Origin: Desulfobulbus propionicus
Lineage (GTDB): Bacteria > Desulfobacterota > Desulfobulbia > Desulfobulbales > Desulfobulbaceae
Direction of reading: 5' to 3'
DNA length: 64,000 nucleotides
Assembly: GCA_002748755.1 (NCBI GenBank)
Contig: PDTD01000012.1
Location: forward strand, 53,488-117,487
Below the pieces are notes generated by a model that saw nothing but the letters and a program-made list of their open reading frames with translations, had not been told where the DNA came from and made no database searches. The translations under genes and the position numbers were made by a program. Below are positions 35,308 to 45,041 of the stretch, piece after piece (position 1 is the stretch's first letter; the number at the start of each line of letters is the position of its first letter).

Positions 35308-36210
35308 ATGGCCAGTGGAATTTTTGCCGTATTAGATGATATTGCCACCTTACTGGATGATGCGGTTGTCATCAGCAAGGTAGCTGCAAAAAAAACAGTG
35401 GGCATTCTCGGTGATGACCTTGCTGTTAACGCTGAAAAAGCGACCGGTTTTCGGGCCAGCCGAGAATTATACGTTCTCTGGGCCATAACCAAAGGCTCTG
35501 TTGTCAATAAACTCATTCTCTTGCCCATGGCTTTTCTGCTCAGCGCCTTTCTACCAATGGTGATTGTTCCCATACTGTTAATCGGCGGTGCTTATCTCAG
35601 TTTTGAAGGGGTGGAGAAAATTGTTCACACTGTGTTGTCTGGCAAACAGAACCAAACCTCAAAAGAGCCGACAGGTGGCAGTGAAGAAGAGGCCAGGAAG
35701 AAGGAAAAGGCGAAAGTGTCATCCGCCATCCGCACAGATTTCATTCTTTCCATTGAAATTGTCATCATCGCACTTGGCACGGTGATGCATGAATCCTTTC
35801 TCATGCAGGTTATTGTTGTCAGTAGTATTGCTTTGCTCGCCACCATCGGTGTCTATGGTCTGGTAGCTCTCATTGTCCGCATGGATGATGCTGGTTTGTA
35901 TCTCATCAGAAAAGGGCATGAACTGGGCGGAGCCGTCCAGGATATTTTATGCGTTTCAGGTAGGATACTGGTAGCAGCTCTACCGAAAGTTGTTCGCCTT
36001 CTCGGCATCATAGGCACCATCGCCATGTTGCTCGTAGGAGGCGGCATGTTTACCCACAATATCCCTGCCATCCACCATTTTCTCGAATCCTGGCACTCCG
36101 GCCTTATTGATCAACTTGCTGCCCTGGTAATCGGACTGATCACGGGAGGGGTGCTGTTTACCGTGGTGTCACTCACCGCAAAGGTTCGGAAAAAACCTGC
36201 AACGCATTGA
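35308..36210 (+). CDS. DUF808 (YedI-like) inner-membrane protein
   Basis: The N-terminus FAVLDDIATLLDDAVVISKVAAKKTVGILGDDLAVN is the hallmark of DUF808. The 300 residues contain about six membrane segments, with a charged loop (EEEARKKEKAK) after the second. The family is widespread in Gram-negative bacteria, and its biochemical role is unknown. It is a single gene. Confidence 0.88.
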   Translation: MASGIFAVLDDIATLLDDAVVISKVAAKKTVGILGDDLAVNAEKATGFRASRELYVLWAITKGSVVNKLILLPMAFLLSAFLPMVIVPILLIGGAYLSFEGVEKIVHTVLSGKQNQTSKEPTGGSEEEARKKEKAKVSSAIRTDFILSIEIVIIALGTVMHESFLMQVIVVSSIALLATIGVYGLVALIVRMDDAGLYLIRKGHELGGAVQDILCVSGRILVAALPKVVRLLGIIGTIAMLLVGGGMFTHNIPAIHHFLESWHSGLIDQLAALVIGLITGGVLFTVVSLTAKVRKKPATH

Positions 36211-36288
36211 GTCACAGCTAAACATTTTTGGCAACAGTACCAGAGGGGTAGGGGTGAAGCGGAGTACACCGCGCAGATGTGGTGTCTA

Positions 36289-36511
36289 GCCCGGATTTCT
36301 CATCAACTCAGGTGGTGCCAGATTCGGGAGTTTTTGATACCTCGTTATACGTGGGTATAGGCGGGGTCAAAAGCCTGCCGAAGATGGTACCACCTGGATT
36401 GAGTGTTGGTGCACCTTTTGTCGCAACCTGAGCCTGCTCACGAACAGTACATCCACCTGTTTTTGTTTCTTTTTTCTTAAAAAAGACAAAATGTTTACGA
36501 GAAATGCGGAC
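36289..36511 (+). repeat. TIR repeat family, full-length reference copy
   Basis: This is one of the cleanest copies, 223 bp. It begins (CTA)GCCCGGATTTCTCATCAAC and ends TTTACGAGAAATGCGG. First hairpin module: CTCAGGTGGTGCCAG...CTGCCGAAGATGGTACCACC. Second module: GAGCCTGCTCACGAACAG, ACATCCACCTG and TTTCTTTTTTC...AAAAGACAAAATG. It lies between the convergent DUF808 and oadB genes. Confidence 0.85.
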
Positions 36512-36543
36512 CCCCATGGTGCAGTCCTATCAGAAGTACCTCC

Positions 36544-37671
36544 TTATCCCACGTTGAAACTCCACAGGATACCTGCACAGATAGCAGAACCGATAACGCC
36601 GGATGAGTTGCACGCCATGGCATGCATGAGCAGGTAGTTGGTGGGGTCGGTTTTTAATCCCATCATGTGCACTTCGCGTGCTGATCCAGGAACAGCTGAT
36701 ACCCCTGCCGCTCCCAAAAGGGGATTGATTTTCGTTTTCAAAAAAAGATTCATGCATTTAGCAAAAAGCAAACCTGAAGCGGTTGCGATGCTAAACGCGA
36801 TTGCACCTAATAGAAAGATTCCTATGGAACGGGGATTGAGAAAGACATCCCCCTGTGTGGAGGCGCCCACGGTCAATCCCAGGAATATGGTAGCAGTATC
36901 AATGATGGATGATCGAGCTGTCTGTGCCAGACGTTCCACAACACCACTTTCTTTCATGATATTGCCAAAAAAGAATGGCCCTAGAAGGGGGATGGATGCA
37001 GGTGCAAGGAAACAGCAGAGGATCATACCAATAAGAGGAAAAATCAGTCTTTCTTTTCTGGAAACTTCCCGTAGATCGGGCATGCGGATTTTTCTTTCTG
37101 CCTCGGTGGTCAGCAGTTTCATGATCGGCGGCTGGATGATGGGAATGAGTGCCATATAGGAATAGGCAGCAATGGCAATGGGGCCGATGAGTTCGGGAGC
37201 GAGCTTTGCCGTGAGAAAGATGGAAGTCGGTCCGTCGGCGCCACCGATGATGGCAATGGAAGATGCCTCATTAGGCATGAATCCAAGGGCTAAGGCACTC
37301 AACAGGGTAAAAAAGATCCCCATCTGAGCTGCCGCTCCCAGCAGCATGAGTTTCGGGTTGCTCAAAAGGAAAGAAAAGTCTGTCATGGCCCCCAGGCCAA
37401 GAAAAACTATGGAAGGGTAGAGCCCGCTGGTCACTCCGAAATACAGATAATGAAGCACACTGTTGGTCTCGTAAATCCCTATGCCAAACCCCTTGAAAAA
37501 AGGAATATTGCCAAGAACGATCCCAAAACCGATGGGTAAAAGGAGCAGGGGTTCATATTCTTTGGCTATGGCAAGATAGACAAAGATGATCCCGACACCT
37601 ATCATGAGGATGTTCCTGTAATCAGCCAAGTAGTATCCAGTGTTAGTTACAAACTGCACAAGTAGTTCCAT
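36544..37671 (-). CDS. oadB: Sodium-pumping decarboxylase beta subunit
   Basis: OadB-type subunits (OadB/GcdB/MmdB) couple decarboxylation of a carboxybiotin to sodium export. The 375-residue polytopic protein shows the conserved SIAIIGGADGPTSIF region and the late motif GVSAVPGSAREVH. The oadG gene lies 50 bp upstream on the same strand, so the two form an operon. No alpha subunit (carboxyltransferase) or biotin carrier is found in the window. The substrate (oxaloacetate, methylmalonyl-CoA or glutaconyl-CoA) therefore cannot be decided. Confidence 0.92.
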   Translation of the reverse strand: MELLVQFVTNTGYYLADYRNILMIGVGIIFVYLAIAKEYEPLLLLPIGFGIVLGNIPFFKGFGIGIYETNSVLHYLYFGVTSGLYPSIVFLGLGAMTDFSFLLSNPKLMLLGAAAQMGIFFTLLSALALGFMPNEASSIAIIGGADGPTSIFLTAKLAPELIGPIAIAAYSYMALIPIIQPPIMKLLTTEAERKIRMPDLREVSRKERLIFPLIGMILCCFLAPASIPLLGPFFFGNIMKESGVVERLAQTARSSIIDTATIFLGLTVGASTQGDVFLNPRSIGIFLLGAIAFSIATASGLLFAKCMNLFLKTKINPLLGAAGVSAVPGSAREVHMMGLKTDPTNYLLMHAMACNSSGVIGSAICAGILWSFNVG

Positions 37672-37721
37672 ATCCTCTCCTCAATTATGGAATAGTACTT
37701 CCCCTTTGTTGACATCAGCTA

Positions 37722-38117
37722 TCACGTTAACGAAAAGACACCGTCACCAACTGATTGCAGCCGTTCCGCATCACGAAGACGGTTAATGGAAAGGTGCGGA
37801 TGTGGGAGGTGGTATTTATGAGCTAAAAAATAGAGTTCACACAGTTCAAACTCTGCTTCAAGCTCATCAATAAGCGGCTGGTAGGTTTGCACCAGGGTGT
37901 CAATATTGAGAGGGTCCGCCACCTCAGCTTGGATATATTCCTCCTCGACCGGAGGAATCTCAACCTCGGCAGTTTCTTTTTTCTCAAGTATAGCAAGGAC
38001 CTTATGCAGCTGTGAAATGATGGTGGCAAGAATAGCCAAACCTGATACGACAATGGTTGCACCGACGGCTGCCATTGCCCATCCGTTGTAGTGTGTAATT
38101 GCTTCAAATCCGGTCAA
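37722..38117 (-). CDS. oadG: Sodium-pumping decarboxylase gamma-type subunit
   Basis: The 131-residue protein has one N-terminal membrane helix (about residues 13-38), then an acidic segment (EVEIPPVEEEYIQAEV) and a longer than usual C-terminal region. OadG-type subunits stabilise the decarboxylase complex. The frame opens with TTG at 38117. The start is supported by a perfect AAGGAGGTG seven bases upstream. Assignment rests on topology and linkage to oadB. The C-terminal 70 residues are not typical of OadG. Confidence 0.72.
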   Translation of the reverse strand: MTGFEAITHYNGWAMAAVGATIVVSGLAILATIISQLHKVLAILEKKETAEVEIPPVEEEYIQAEVADPLNIDTLVQTYQPLIDELEAEFELCELYFLAHKYHLPHPHLSINRLRDAERLQSVGDGVFSLT

Positions 38118-38383
38118 AAGGCACCTCCTTTTCTAACATTCATGGGGACTGATACGCTCCCCTACTGAAAAAGCCCCGTACAGAAATGCATCCTTTTTCT
38201 ACATTGATTTAACGATATTGTCAAACGATATACACAGGTGCGATCATTGTGATTTGTTGAAATCATTGCGTTTTTAATTAAATTTTTGATAGCTTCGCCA
38301 AGCCGGTTGAGGGCGCATAATGTACCGGGGAGATGTGTGGCTGTTTTGGATTTTATCAAGATCTATACAGCCGACATCCCCTG

Positions 38384-38406
38384 TCCTGATGAGAAATCCT
38401 GGATAG
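38384..38406. repeat. Isolated end of the repeat family
   Basis: TGATGAGAAATCCTGGATA matches one terminal inverted repeat. No internal module is recognisable beside it in the gap upstream of oadG. Confidence 0.4.
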
Positions 38407-38469
38407 ATGCAAGAGTTTGTCCCAAGCCGAAGGGCCCTGGCAATGAGTAATGATCCAGATACAACCAGG

Positions 38470-39114
38470 TTACAGTTGCTCGACGAACTCCTGCATCCAC
38501 TGGCGCGTCTGCTGATACTGCTGCTCGCTCAGGCCAGCCCCAAGGCCGACTTTGCGTGCCATTTCTGCGGTCAGGAAATCACCTGGGCCATGGGCGTCGG
38601 AGTTAACCGCAAGCTTTGCCCCTGCCTGTAAGGCAACACGACAGACATGGCCATTGGTCAGGCTGTGGCCTTTTCGTCCTGACAATTCGAGAAGAATGCC
38701 ATTTTTTGCAGCCAGGCTGGCCTGTTCCAGGGTGATGAATCCGGGGTGGGCCAAAATATCTACCCCGGATTGGAGGGCAGCCTGGTTGGTACCCGGCATG
38801 ACAGGTTCTACGGGACTCTCCCCATGGACCACAACGATTTCCGCTCCCAAGTTCCGGGCGCGTTCTGTTAGGGTTCCAATCAGGGGAGGGGGGACATGGG
38901 TCAGTTCCACCCCGACAATAAGTCTGGTCGAGCAGGTCGATTTCAGATCAGCGGCCGCCTTGTGCAGATTGGTGATAAGAAATTCCAGGTTGGAGGAGTC
39001 GGCATGGTCGGTAATGGCCATGGCCTGATATCCAAGAACCTCGACACGGCGGAGATGCTCTGAGGGAACCAGTTCCCCGTCGCTGAGAAAAGTATGGGAG
39101 TGCAGATCAATCAT
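38470..39114 (-). CDS. PHP-domain phosphoesterase, histidinol-phosphatase-like
   Basis: The 214 residues begin MIDLHSHTFLSDGELVPSE, the first PHP metal motif (HSH). Further ligands are in AITDHAD, VGVELTHV, LAHPG and NSDAHGPGDF. PHP proteins hydrolyse phosphoesters, with relatives in histidine synthesis and nucleotide turnover. The exact substrate is unknown. The ATG lies 2 bp after the miaB stop, so it is the last gene of the long leftward operon. An upstream in-frame extension overlapping miaB is not used. Confidence 0.85.
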   Translation of the reverse strand: MIDLHSHTFLSDGELVPSEHLRRVEVLGYQAMAITDHADSSNLEFLITNLHKAAADLKSTCSTRLIVGVELTHVPPPLIGTLTERARNLGAEIVVVHGESPVEPVMPGTNQAALQSGVDILAHPGFITLEQASLAAKNGILLELSGRKGHSLTNGHVCRVALQAGAKLAVNSDAHGPGDFLTAEMARKVGLGAGLSEQQYQQTRQWMQEFVEQL

Positions 39115-39116
39115 GA

Positions 39117-40505
39117 TTATAGGCTTTCCTGGCTTGTATGCGCCTGTTTTGCAGGGGCGGCAAAAGCCGCTGCCTGTAGTGAGTGTTTGCCGGCATGTGC
39201 AATGAACAGATCCAGGGTATCCCCGGGAGCATAGGATTGACAGCCGTTGAAGGCTGGGCAATGGACGATGTGATTTGTGGGAGTTCTCCCCTTTAAGCCC
39301 TGCTCGGTGCAGGTTTCTATCATCACCGGCTGGACGCTGCCCAAATACTCCTGATTACGTTCCAGGCTGATCTGGTCCTGGCGGCTCTGAAAACGATGGA
39401 GGCGTTCACTTTTGACCTCTTCTGGTACTTTTTCCGGGAAGTCTGCAGACCTTGTTCCCGGCCGATCCGAGTATTTGAAAGAGAACGACCCATGGAAGCG
39501 CACCTCTTCGAGCAGGTCCATGGTCTTTTGAAAATCCTGCTCAGATTCACCGGGGAAACCGACGATAATGTCGGTGGCCAAAGCAATATCGGGTCGATAT
39601 TTGCGCAAGGTAGCAATCTTATCTAGATACCCCTCTATGGTATATTTTCTGTTCATGGCCTGCAGAATTTTGTTGGAACCGGACTGGACAGGCAGATGAA
39701 AGTGGGGACAGAGATTTTCGGTCTCGGCAAAACAGCGCATAAGGTCTTGAGAGAGGTCTTTGGGATGCGAGGTGGTGAAGCGCAACCGCTCAACGCCTTC
39801 TATGGCCGCCACCTTTCTCAGCAACTGGGAAAAATCCACCGGGACCTCTGCAACGGCGTTGGTCTTACCGTAGGAGTTGACGTTTTGGCCAAGCAGGGTG
39901 ATATCCCTGATTCCCTGCCTCGTCATCACCCGTACCTCTTCAAGGATATCTTCCGCCAACCGACTTACTTCACGACCACGGGTATAGGGAACCACGCAAA
40001 AACTGCAGAAATTATTGCATCCCTGCATAATGGTAACAAATCCTTTCCAGTTGTCCCTGGGCGGTAAGGCGGTTTGCAACAATTCCTGAAAGGGCGGTAT
40101 AGTGAACTCTTGTTCGAGTGTCGTGCACAGCTCTCTTTTCGTCTGTCTGTTGCGTAACCTGTTGAGCATTTCGGGTAACTGATACATCCGCTGGGTGCCG
40201 ATAACAAAGTCCACATGGGGCATACGTTCAAATAGGCGGGCGCCCTCTTGCTGGGCGACGCAACCGGCCACACCAACCAGGGTATCAGGAGCCTTTTTCC
40301 TGCTGTCTCGTATTTGCCCTAAGAGGCTGTATACTTTTTGTTGCGCCTTTGCCCTGATACTACAGGTGTTCAGAATAATAACATTGGCCTGTTCCATGCT
40401 ATGCACAGGAAGGTAACCTTCCACAGCGAGCATCTGTTGGATAATTTCAGAATCCCGCTCGTTCATCTGGCAGCCAAAGGTTTTTATATACAGTGTTCTC
40501 TCCAT
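39117..40505 (-). CDS. miaB: tRNA-2-methylthio-N6-dimethylallyladenosine synthase
   Basis: MiaB methylthiolates i6A37 of tRNAs reading UNN codons. The N-terminal UPF0004 domain has the three cluster cysteines (TFGCQMN, LNTCSIR, VAGCVAQ). The radical SAM motif is CNNFCSFCVVPYTRGRE. A C-terminal TRAM domain of about 65 residues follows. The 462 residues are normal. The miaA gene, which makes its substrate, is in the same operon. Confidence 0.95.
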   Translation of the reverse strand: MERTLYIKTFGCQMNERDSEIIQQMLAVEGYLPVHSMEQANVIILNTCSIRAKAQQKVYSLLGQIRDSRKKAPDTLVGVAGCVAQQEGARLFERMPHVDFVIGTQRMYQLPEMLNRLRNRQTKRELCTTLEQEFTIPPFQELLQTALPPRDNWKGFVTIMQGCNNFCSFCVVPYTRGREVSRLAEDILEEVRVMTRQGIRDITLLGQNVNSYGKTNAVAEVPVDFSQLLRKVAAIEGVERLRFTTSHPKDLSQDLMRCFAETENLCPHFHLPVQSGSNKILQAMNRKYTIEGYLDKIATLRKYRPDIALATDIIVGFPGESEQDFQKTMDLLEEVRFHGSFSFKYSDRPGTRSADFPEKVPEEVKSERLHRFQSRQDQISLERNQEYLGSVQPVMIETCTEQGLKGRTPTNHIVHCPAFNGCQSYAPGDTLDLFIAHAGKHSLQAAAFAAPAKQAHTSQESL

Positions 40506-40545
40506 ATCCGGGTTGTATCAATCTGTCAAAGGTTGGTCTAAACCA

Positions 40546-40797
40546 TCATGAGCAAAGGAGATGGTGGCGGGTAGGGTAGGGGGTCAGATCTTCTGACAGT
40601 TCACCCAGCAGGGCCCACAGGTCGCACTGATTATGCTCAGGAGTCCACAAACTGACAAGTCCCTCCTGCACCGAGATGGTGGATAAAACCGCCAGTCCGT
40701 CATAAGCCTCCAGGATATATTTCAACCAGCAGATTCGTGCTGGCCGAATACGCAGGTAGATCCTGACGCCCCTGGGGGTTGACATTTTCCTTGCCAT
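40546..40797 (-). CDS. DUF4911 family small protein
   Basis: The 83-residue protein resembles DUF4911 (VRIYLRIRPARICWLKYILEAYDGLAVLSTIS). The central pattern of a hydrophobic strand followed by FILEAYDGLA-like sequence is diagnostic. The function is unknown; the fold may bind ligand or RNA. It starts 6 bp after the purB stop and lies 40 bp before miaB, inside the operon. Confidence 0.7.
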   Translation of the reverse strand: MARKMSTPRGVRIYLRIRPARICWLKYILEAYDGLAVLSTISVQEGLVSLWTPEHNQCDLWALLGELSEDLTPYPTRHHLLCS

Positions 40798-40803
40798 CTG
40801 CGT

Positions 40804-42246
40804 TTACACCGTGAGACTTGCGTCAATTTCTTCCAGGATATCTGCATTACGCTGCAGCAGTGGCTGCACATGTTCTTCAAGGTACTCTGTTGTTTGCTGT
40901 TGCGCTCGTCCGGTGAACTCCTGATAAGTACCGATGAGTTGATCAAGCTCCTGTTTATCAAAGGGGACCTGGTCATCTGCGGCAAGGCGATCAAGCAGGT
41001 CATTGGCAACCCCTTGATTTTTCACGGCTGCGCCTGCTGCAACGGCATGTTCACGGATAACCTCATGCATCTCCTGACGACTTTTTCCACGCTCAACACA
41101 GGCCATAAGAATTTTTTCTGTTGCCATAAAGGGGAGTTCTTCCCGGAGATGTTTTTCGATTTGTTTGGGATACACAACCATATCACTGGTTATGTTCAGA
41201 TACAGTTTGAGGATGGCGTCGGTGAGGAGGAAGGCCTGGGCTATATCCATGCGGCGGATGGCGGAATCATCCAGGGTCCGTTCAAACCACTGATTGCCTG
41301 CTGTGGCAGCAAAATTGGCTGGCAGTCCCATGAGTTTTCTAGCCAATCCGGTCATTCGTTCTGAACGCATGGGATTGCGTTTATAGGCCATGGCTGAGCT
41401 ACCAACCTGTTTGGAGGCAAAGGGCTCTTCCTGAACCTTGAGGTTGGAGAGCAGCCGGAGATCCACACCGAATTTATGGGCTGATGCCCCGATGCCTGCA
41501 AGGGTCTCACTGGTCTTCATGTCCAGTTTACGTGGATAGGTCTGGCCTGTGACGCTAAACACCTTGTCAAAGCCCAGTTTTTTGGAAACTCTCCGATCCA
41601 GTTCCCGCACTTTTTCATGGTCTCCGTCAAACAGTTCAAGAAAAGTGGCCTGCGTGCCCACCGTCCCTTTGGCGCCACGGGCCTTGATTTGTTGCTCCAG
41701 TTGCTCAATATATTCAAAATCCATTATAAGGTCCTGAATATAAAGGGTATTTCTTTTTCCAACCGTTGTGGGCTGCGCTGGTTGATAATGGGTGAAGCCC
41801 AAGGTGGCCAGATCTTTGTATTGATCGCAGAACCGGGCGAGGTTGGCTATGACCCCGAGTAGAGACTTCTTAACCAGTAACAAAGCCTGTTTCTGCACAT
41901 AAAGATCCGTGTTGCAGACCACAAACTGTGAGGTCGCGCCAAGATGGATAACGGGTTCGGCAGTGGGACATTGTCTGCCGAATTCAAAAACATGCGCCAT
42001 TACATCGTGACGAATTTCCTGTTCTTTTTGGGCGGCAACATCAAAATCAATGGTGTGCATCTTGTCTTGCATCTCTTTGATCATTGCAGCGGTTACCGCC
42101 TTAAGACCAAGTTCATGCTGGGCTTCGGCCAAGGCCGTCCAACATGCACGCCAGCGGGTGAACTTGAATTGCTCGCTGAAAAGTTCCTGCATGGCTTTGC
42201 TGGTGTAACGTGAGACCAGTGGTTCCTGGTAGATTGCTCGGTTCAT
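40804..42246 (-). CDS. purB: Adenylosuccinate lyase
   Basis: PurB cleaves SAICAR and adenylosuccinate in purine synthesis. The fumarase-superfamily signature SSAMAYKRNPMRSER is present. Other motifs are GATSQFVVCNTD and TVGTQATF. The 480 residues belong to the eukaryote-like long class (NSRYTSKAM-type N-terminus) rather than the shorter Bacillus type. It starts 39 bp after recJ and is followed closely by the DUF4911 gene. Confidence 0.93.
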   Translation of the reverse strand: MNRAIYQEPLVSRYTSKAMQELFSEQFKFTRWRACWTALAEAQHELGLKAVTAAMIKEMQDKMHTIDFDVAAQKEQEIRHDVMAHVFEFGRQCPTAEPVIHLGATSQFVVCNTDLYVQKQALLLVKKSLLGVIANLARFCDQYKDLATLGFTHYQPAQPTTVGKRNTLYIQDLIMDFEYIEQLEQQIKARGAKGTVGTQATFLELFDGDHEKVRELDRRVSKKLGFDKVFSVTGQTYPRKLDMKTSETLAGIGASAHKFGVDLRLLSNLKVQEEPFASKQVGSSAMAYKRNPMRSERMTGLARKLMGLPANFAATAGNQWFERTLDDSAIRRMDIAQAFLLTDAILKLYLNITSDMVVYPKQIEKHLREELPFMATEKILMACVERGKSRQEMHEVIREHAVAAGAAVKNQGVANDLLDRLAADDQVPFDKQELDQLIGTYQEFTGRAQQQTTEYLEEHVQPLLQRNADILEEIDASLTV

Positions 42247-42285
42247 AACGTCCTCAAAACATAATGTCGCATAATATATATTATG

Positions 42286-44052
42286 TTAAATTTTACGGTG
42301 CGTGTCCACAGGAGTGATGTTGACGGCCTGAATTTCATTCCGACAGATGCCTTTAAAAAAAGATTGTTTCAGCTTAAAAACAATGTCCACTTTATTGCCT
42401 CTGATCTCTTCAAGCTGTTGGGCTTGGAAAAAGCCTATACCTGATATGGGTCTGTGGGTGTTGGATTTGAGCTGAAATTTAAGGTGGCCTTTGACATTTT
42501 TCATGTTCTGCAGTTCCTGCCGGTGCAGCATAAATAACGGTTCGGGGTTGCCTTCCCCAAAAGGTTGCAGTAATTGCAGTTTGTTGACGAACTCGTCTGA
42601 GAGCACCCTTTTTTGCCGCGAACAATAATCCACCCGCAGGTATTTAATCTGCTCTTTTCTGTCCGTCTTGCACAGGGTATCCAGCACCTGCTGGAAATCG
42701 GAAAAGTGTTCTGCCCGCAGCGTAAGGCCTATGGCCATCGGGTGCCCTCCGAATTGTTCCATATAAGGATCACATTTTTTTATTTTTTCATATAAATTAC
42801 ATCCTTCGGTAGATCGGCCTGATCCCTTGAATATGATCTGTTTCCCACTGGCGTTGTGATCTTTGGTGAGCACAATTGCCGGGCGTTGAAAGCGGTCTGC
42901 AATGCGCGAGGCGACAATGCCGAGAATACCGGGATGACAACGTTCATGATAGATGGTCAGTGCATTGGCTCCTTCTGCCGCCAGGTGCTCGCATTCCTCC
43001 ATGATTTCCTGGAGCACATCCTGCTCCATGTTTTTCCTGGTCAGATTAAGACTGTCCAGTTGGGTTGCAAGTGTACGTGCATCTGCCTGGGACTCTGAAA
43101 GCAGCAGTTCCACGGCAACCTCTGCTTGCCCCATCCTTCCGGCAGCGTTGATCCGAGGCGCCAGGCGAAACGATATATCTTCAGAAGAGACACGATCCTG
43201 CCTGTGTAGCCCGCATTGTTCACATAAGGCCATAATCCCGGTCCGTTTTTTCTGAGATAACACTTCCAGACCACCCCTGACAAGTATCCGGTTTGCCCCG
43301 AGAAGCGGCATGACATCCGCCACAGTGCCCAAGGCAACCAAGTCCAGGTATTGTTTGAGATTGGGTGGAGTATTTCCGTTATCCCAGTAATTTCGGTTAA
43401 TAAGCTCTCTGCGCAAGGCTGCGGCAAGAAAAAAAGCCACGCCGACGCCGGATAATTCCTTAAAAGGAAAAGGGCATCCCTGCTGTTTGGGGTTGACAAT
43501 GGCTTCCGCCTCTGGCAAACGGTTGGGCGGTTCATGATGATCAGTGATAACCACCTTAAACCCTTGGCTATGGGCATAGGACACAGCCTCATGGGCGGAA
43601 ATTCCACAATCAACGCTGATTATAAGCCCCCTCTTCCCATGCAATTTTTGAATGATGTACTGTATTGATTCTCCTGATAATCCGTATTTATCTGAAAGCC
43701 TGTTGGGAATATGATACCATGGTCGCACGCCAAGGGATTTGAGAAATCGATAGAGTAAAACCGTTGCTGAAATACCGTCCACATCGTAATCGCCATGGAT
43801 AACAATAGGCGCTTTTTCAAAACAACTGGTCAAAATGGTGCGAACAGCAGAGGTCATCCCCTTGAGCTCAGAGGGCTTGGGCAGACTTGAAAAATCACCA
43901 AACAAAAATTCCTGCACACAGGCAGCAGTGTCCAACCCTCTCCTGTTCAGGATACATCCAAGTTGAAAAGGAATGGAAAACTCGCGGGCCAAGAGCTGGC
44001 TGTTGTAGAGCGCCTCTGGATCGTATACCGGCTCAATAAGAGAATATTTCAT
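42286..44052 (-). CDS. recJ: Single-stranded-DNA-specific exonuclease RecJ
   Basis: RecJ is a 5'-3' exonuclease in recombination and mismatch repair. DHH motifs are visible: HGDYDVDGISAT (motif I), SVDCGISAHE, ITDHHEPPN (motif III) and the DHHA1 glycine motif FGGHPMAIGLTL. The C-terminal OB domain follows. Near 588 residues it matches family length. A GTG codon directly precedes the chosen ATG. It starts shortly after miaA. Confidence 0.95.
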   Translation of the reverse strand: MKYSLIEPVYDPEALYNSQLLAREFSIPFQLGCILNRRGLDTAACVQEFLFGDFSSLPKPSELKGMTSAVRTILTSCFEKAPIVIHGDYDVDGISATVLLYRFLKSLGVRPWYHIPNRLSDKYGLSGESIQYIIQKLHGKRGLIISVDCGISAHEAVSYAHSQGFKVVITDHHEPPNRLPEAEAIVNPKQQGCPFPFKELSGVGVAFFLAAALRRELINRNYWDNGNTPPNLKQYLDLVALGTVADVMPLLGANRILVRGGLEVLSQKKRTGIMALCEQCGLHRQDRVSSEDISFRLAPRINAAGRMGQAEVAVELLLSESQADARTLATQLDSLNLTRKNMEQDVLQEIMEECEHLAAEGANALTIYHERCHPGILGIVASRIADRFQRPAIVLTKDHNASGKQIIFKGSGRSTEGCNLYEKIKKCDPYMEQFGGHPMAIGLTLRAEHFSDFQQVLDTLCKTDRKEQIKYLRVDYCSRQKRVLSDEFVNKLQLLQPFGEGNPEPLFMLHRQELQNMKNVKGHLKFQLKSNTHRPISGIGFFQAQQLEEIRGNKVDIVFKLKQSFFKGICRNEIQAVNITPVDTHRKI

Positions 44053-44069
44053 CACGATGTATCATCCTG

Positions 44070-45041
44070 TTATACGGAGGTGTTTTCCATGAACTGATCG
44101 ATGGCTTCAACCGCCTGCCGCCGCTTTGTGCGGTCAAACCAGATAAGACCCGGAGTTTTTTTGAACCAGGTCAATTGTCGTTTTGCGTATCGCCGGGTAT
44201 CTAGAACCAGGTCAGCCTGGGCCTGCGCCAGTGAGGTCTTCCCTTGAATATACCCTACAATGTGTCGATAACCGATAGCCTGCATGGCGGGCAGTTCCGG
44301 GGTATATCCCATGGCCAGGAGGGCCGTCACCTCTTCGATTATCCCCTGCTTGAGCATTATGTCCGCGCGCCGTGCTATTCGTTGGTACAGCTGCTCTCTT
44401 TCACAGTTTAAACCTATTATTTTCAAATACTTAAATCGATTGCCCCCGCCTTGCTCTTTTTGTTGGCGTTTCTGCTCTGACCAGCTTATCCCCGTTGCCT
44501 CATAAATCTCCAAGGCGCGCACCAGTCGCTGGGTGTCGTTAATGTGAATGCTCTTTGCGCTCTCCCTGTCGATTACCCGCAGTTCGGCATAGAGGACCTC
44601 TCGTCCCTCTTGTTTGAGCCGTTCTTGAAGCCTTGCCCGGATTGTGTGCGGGACTTTGATGGATGCAAACAGTCCGTTCAGCAGGGATTGCAAATACAAA
44701 CCTGTCCCCCCTGTTATCACAGGGATCTTGCCTCGGAGGCTCAGTTCCTCAATTGTGCGAGTGCAGTCAGCGACAAACTGTGCTGCGTTGTACTGTTGAT
44801 TGGGATAACGAATATCAATTAAATGATGGGGAATCCGTTGTTGTTCTTCTTGGGAAACCTTTGCTGTCCCGATGTCCATATAGCGATAGACCTGCATGGA
44901 ATCCATGGAGATAACTTCACCGTTATAGCGGGCTGCAAGTTCCAGGGAAAGGTCGGTTTTACCAATGGCTGTAGGCCCTATGAGCACCAGAGTCGGGGTA
45001 TCACTGAAAGTCTGCTGATTCATTGCGTCGTCAGTGGACAT
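44070..45041 (-). CDS. miaA: tRNA dimethylallyltransferase
   Basis: MiaA adds the dimethylallyl group to A37, the substrate of MiaB. The P-loop is GPTAIGKT, followed by ISMDSMQVYRYMDIGTAK, PHHLIDI and VITGGTGLYLQSL. Two ATGs compete. That at 45041 overlaps the upstream gene by 22 bp. That at 45023 gives a tight ATGA overlap and would shorten the protein by six residues. Either way the gene is coupled to the HhH gene. Confidence 0.95.
   Translation of the reverse strand: MSTDDAMNQQTFSDTPTLVLIGPTAIGKTDLSLELAARYNGEVISMDSMQVYRYMDIGTAKVSQEEQQRIPHHLIDIRYPNQQYNAAQFVADCTRTIEELSLRGKIPVITGGTGLYLQSLLNGLFASIKVPHTIRARLQERLKQEGREVLYAELRVIDRESAKSIHINDTQRLVRALEIYEATGISWSEQKRQQKEQGGGNRFKYLKIIGLNCEREQLYQRIARRADIMLKQGIIEEVTALLAMGYTPELPAMQAIGYRHIVGYIQGKTSLAQAQADLVLDTRRYAKRQLTWFKKTPGLIWFDRTKRRQAVEAIDQFMENTSV

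Noticed and set aside
36308-36517. Open frames of 60-75 codons inside several repeat copies, with similar peptides (for example around KKETKTGGCTV and TDGCAV)
   Set aside because: The frame is open in only some copies and closed by stops or frameshifts in others, has no ribosome binding site, and follows from shared DNA sequence. It is a by-product of the repeat, not a gene.
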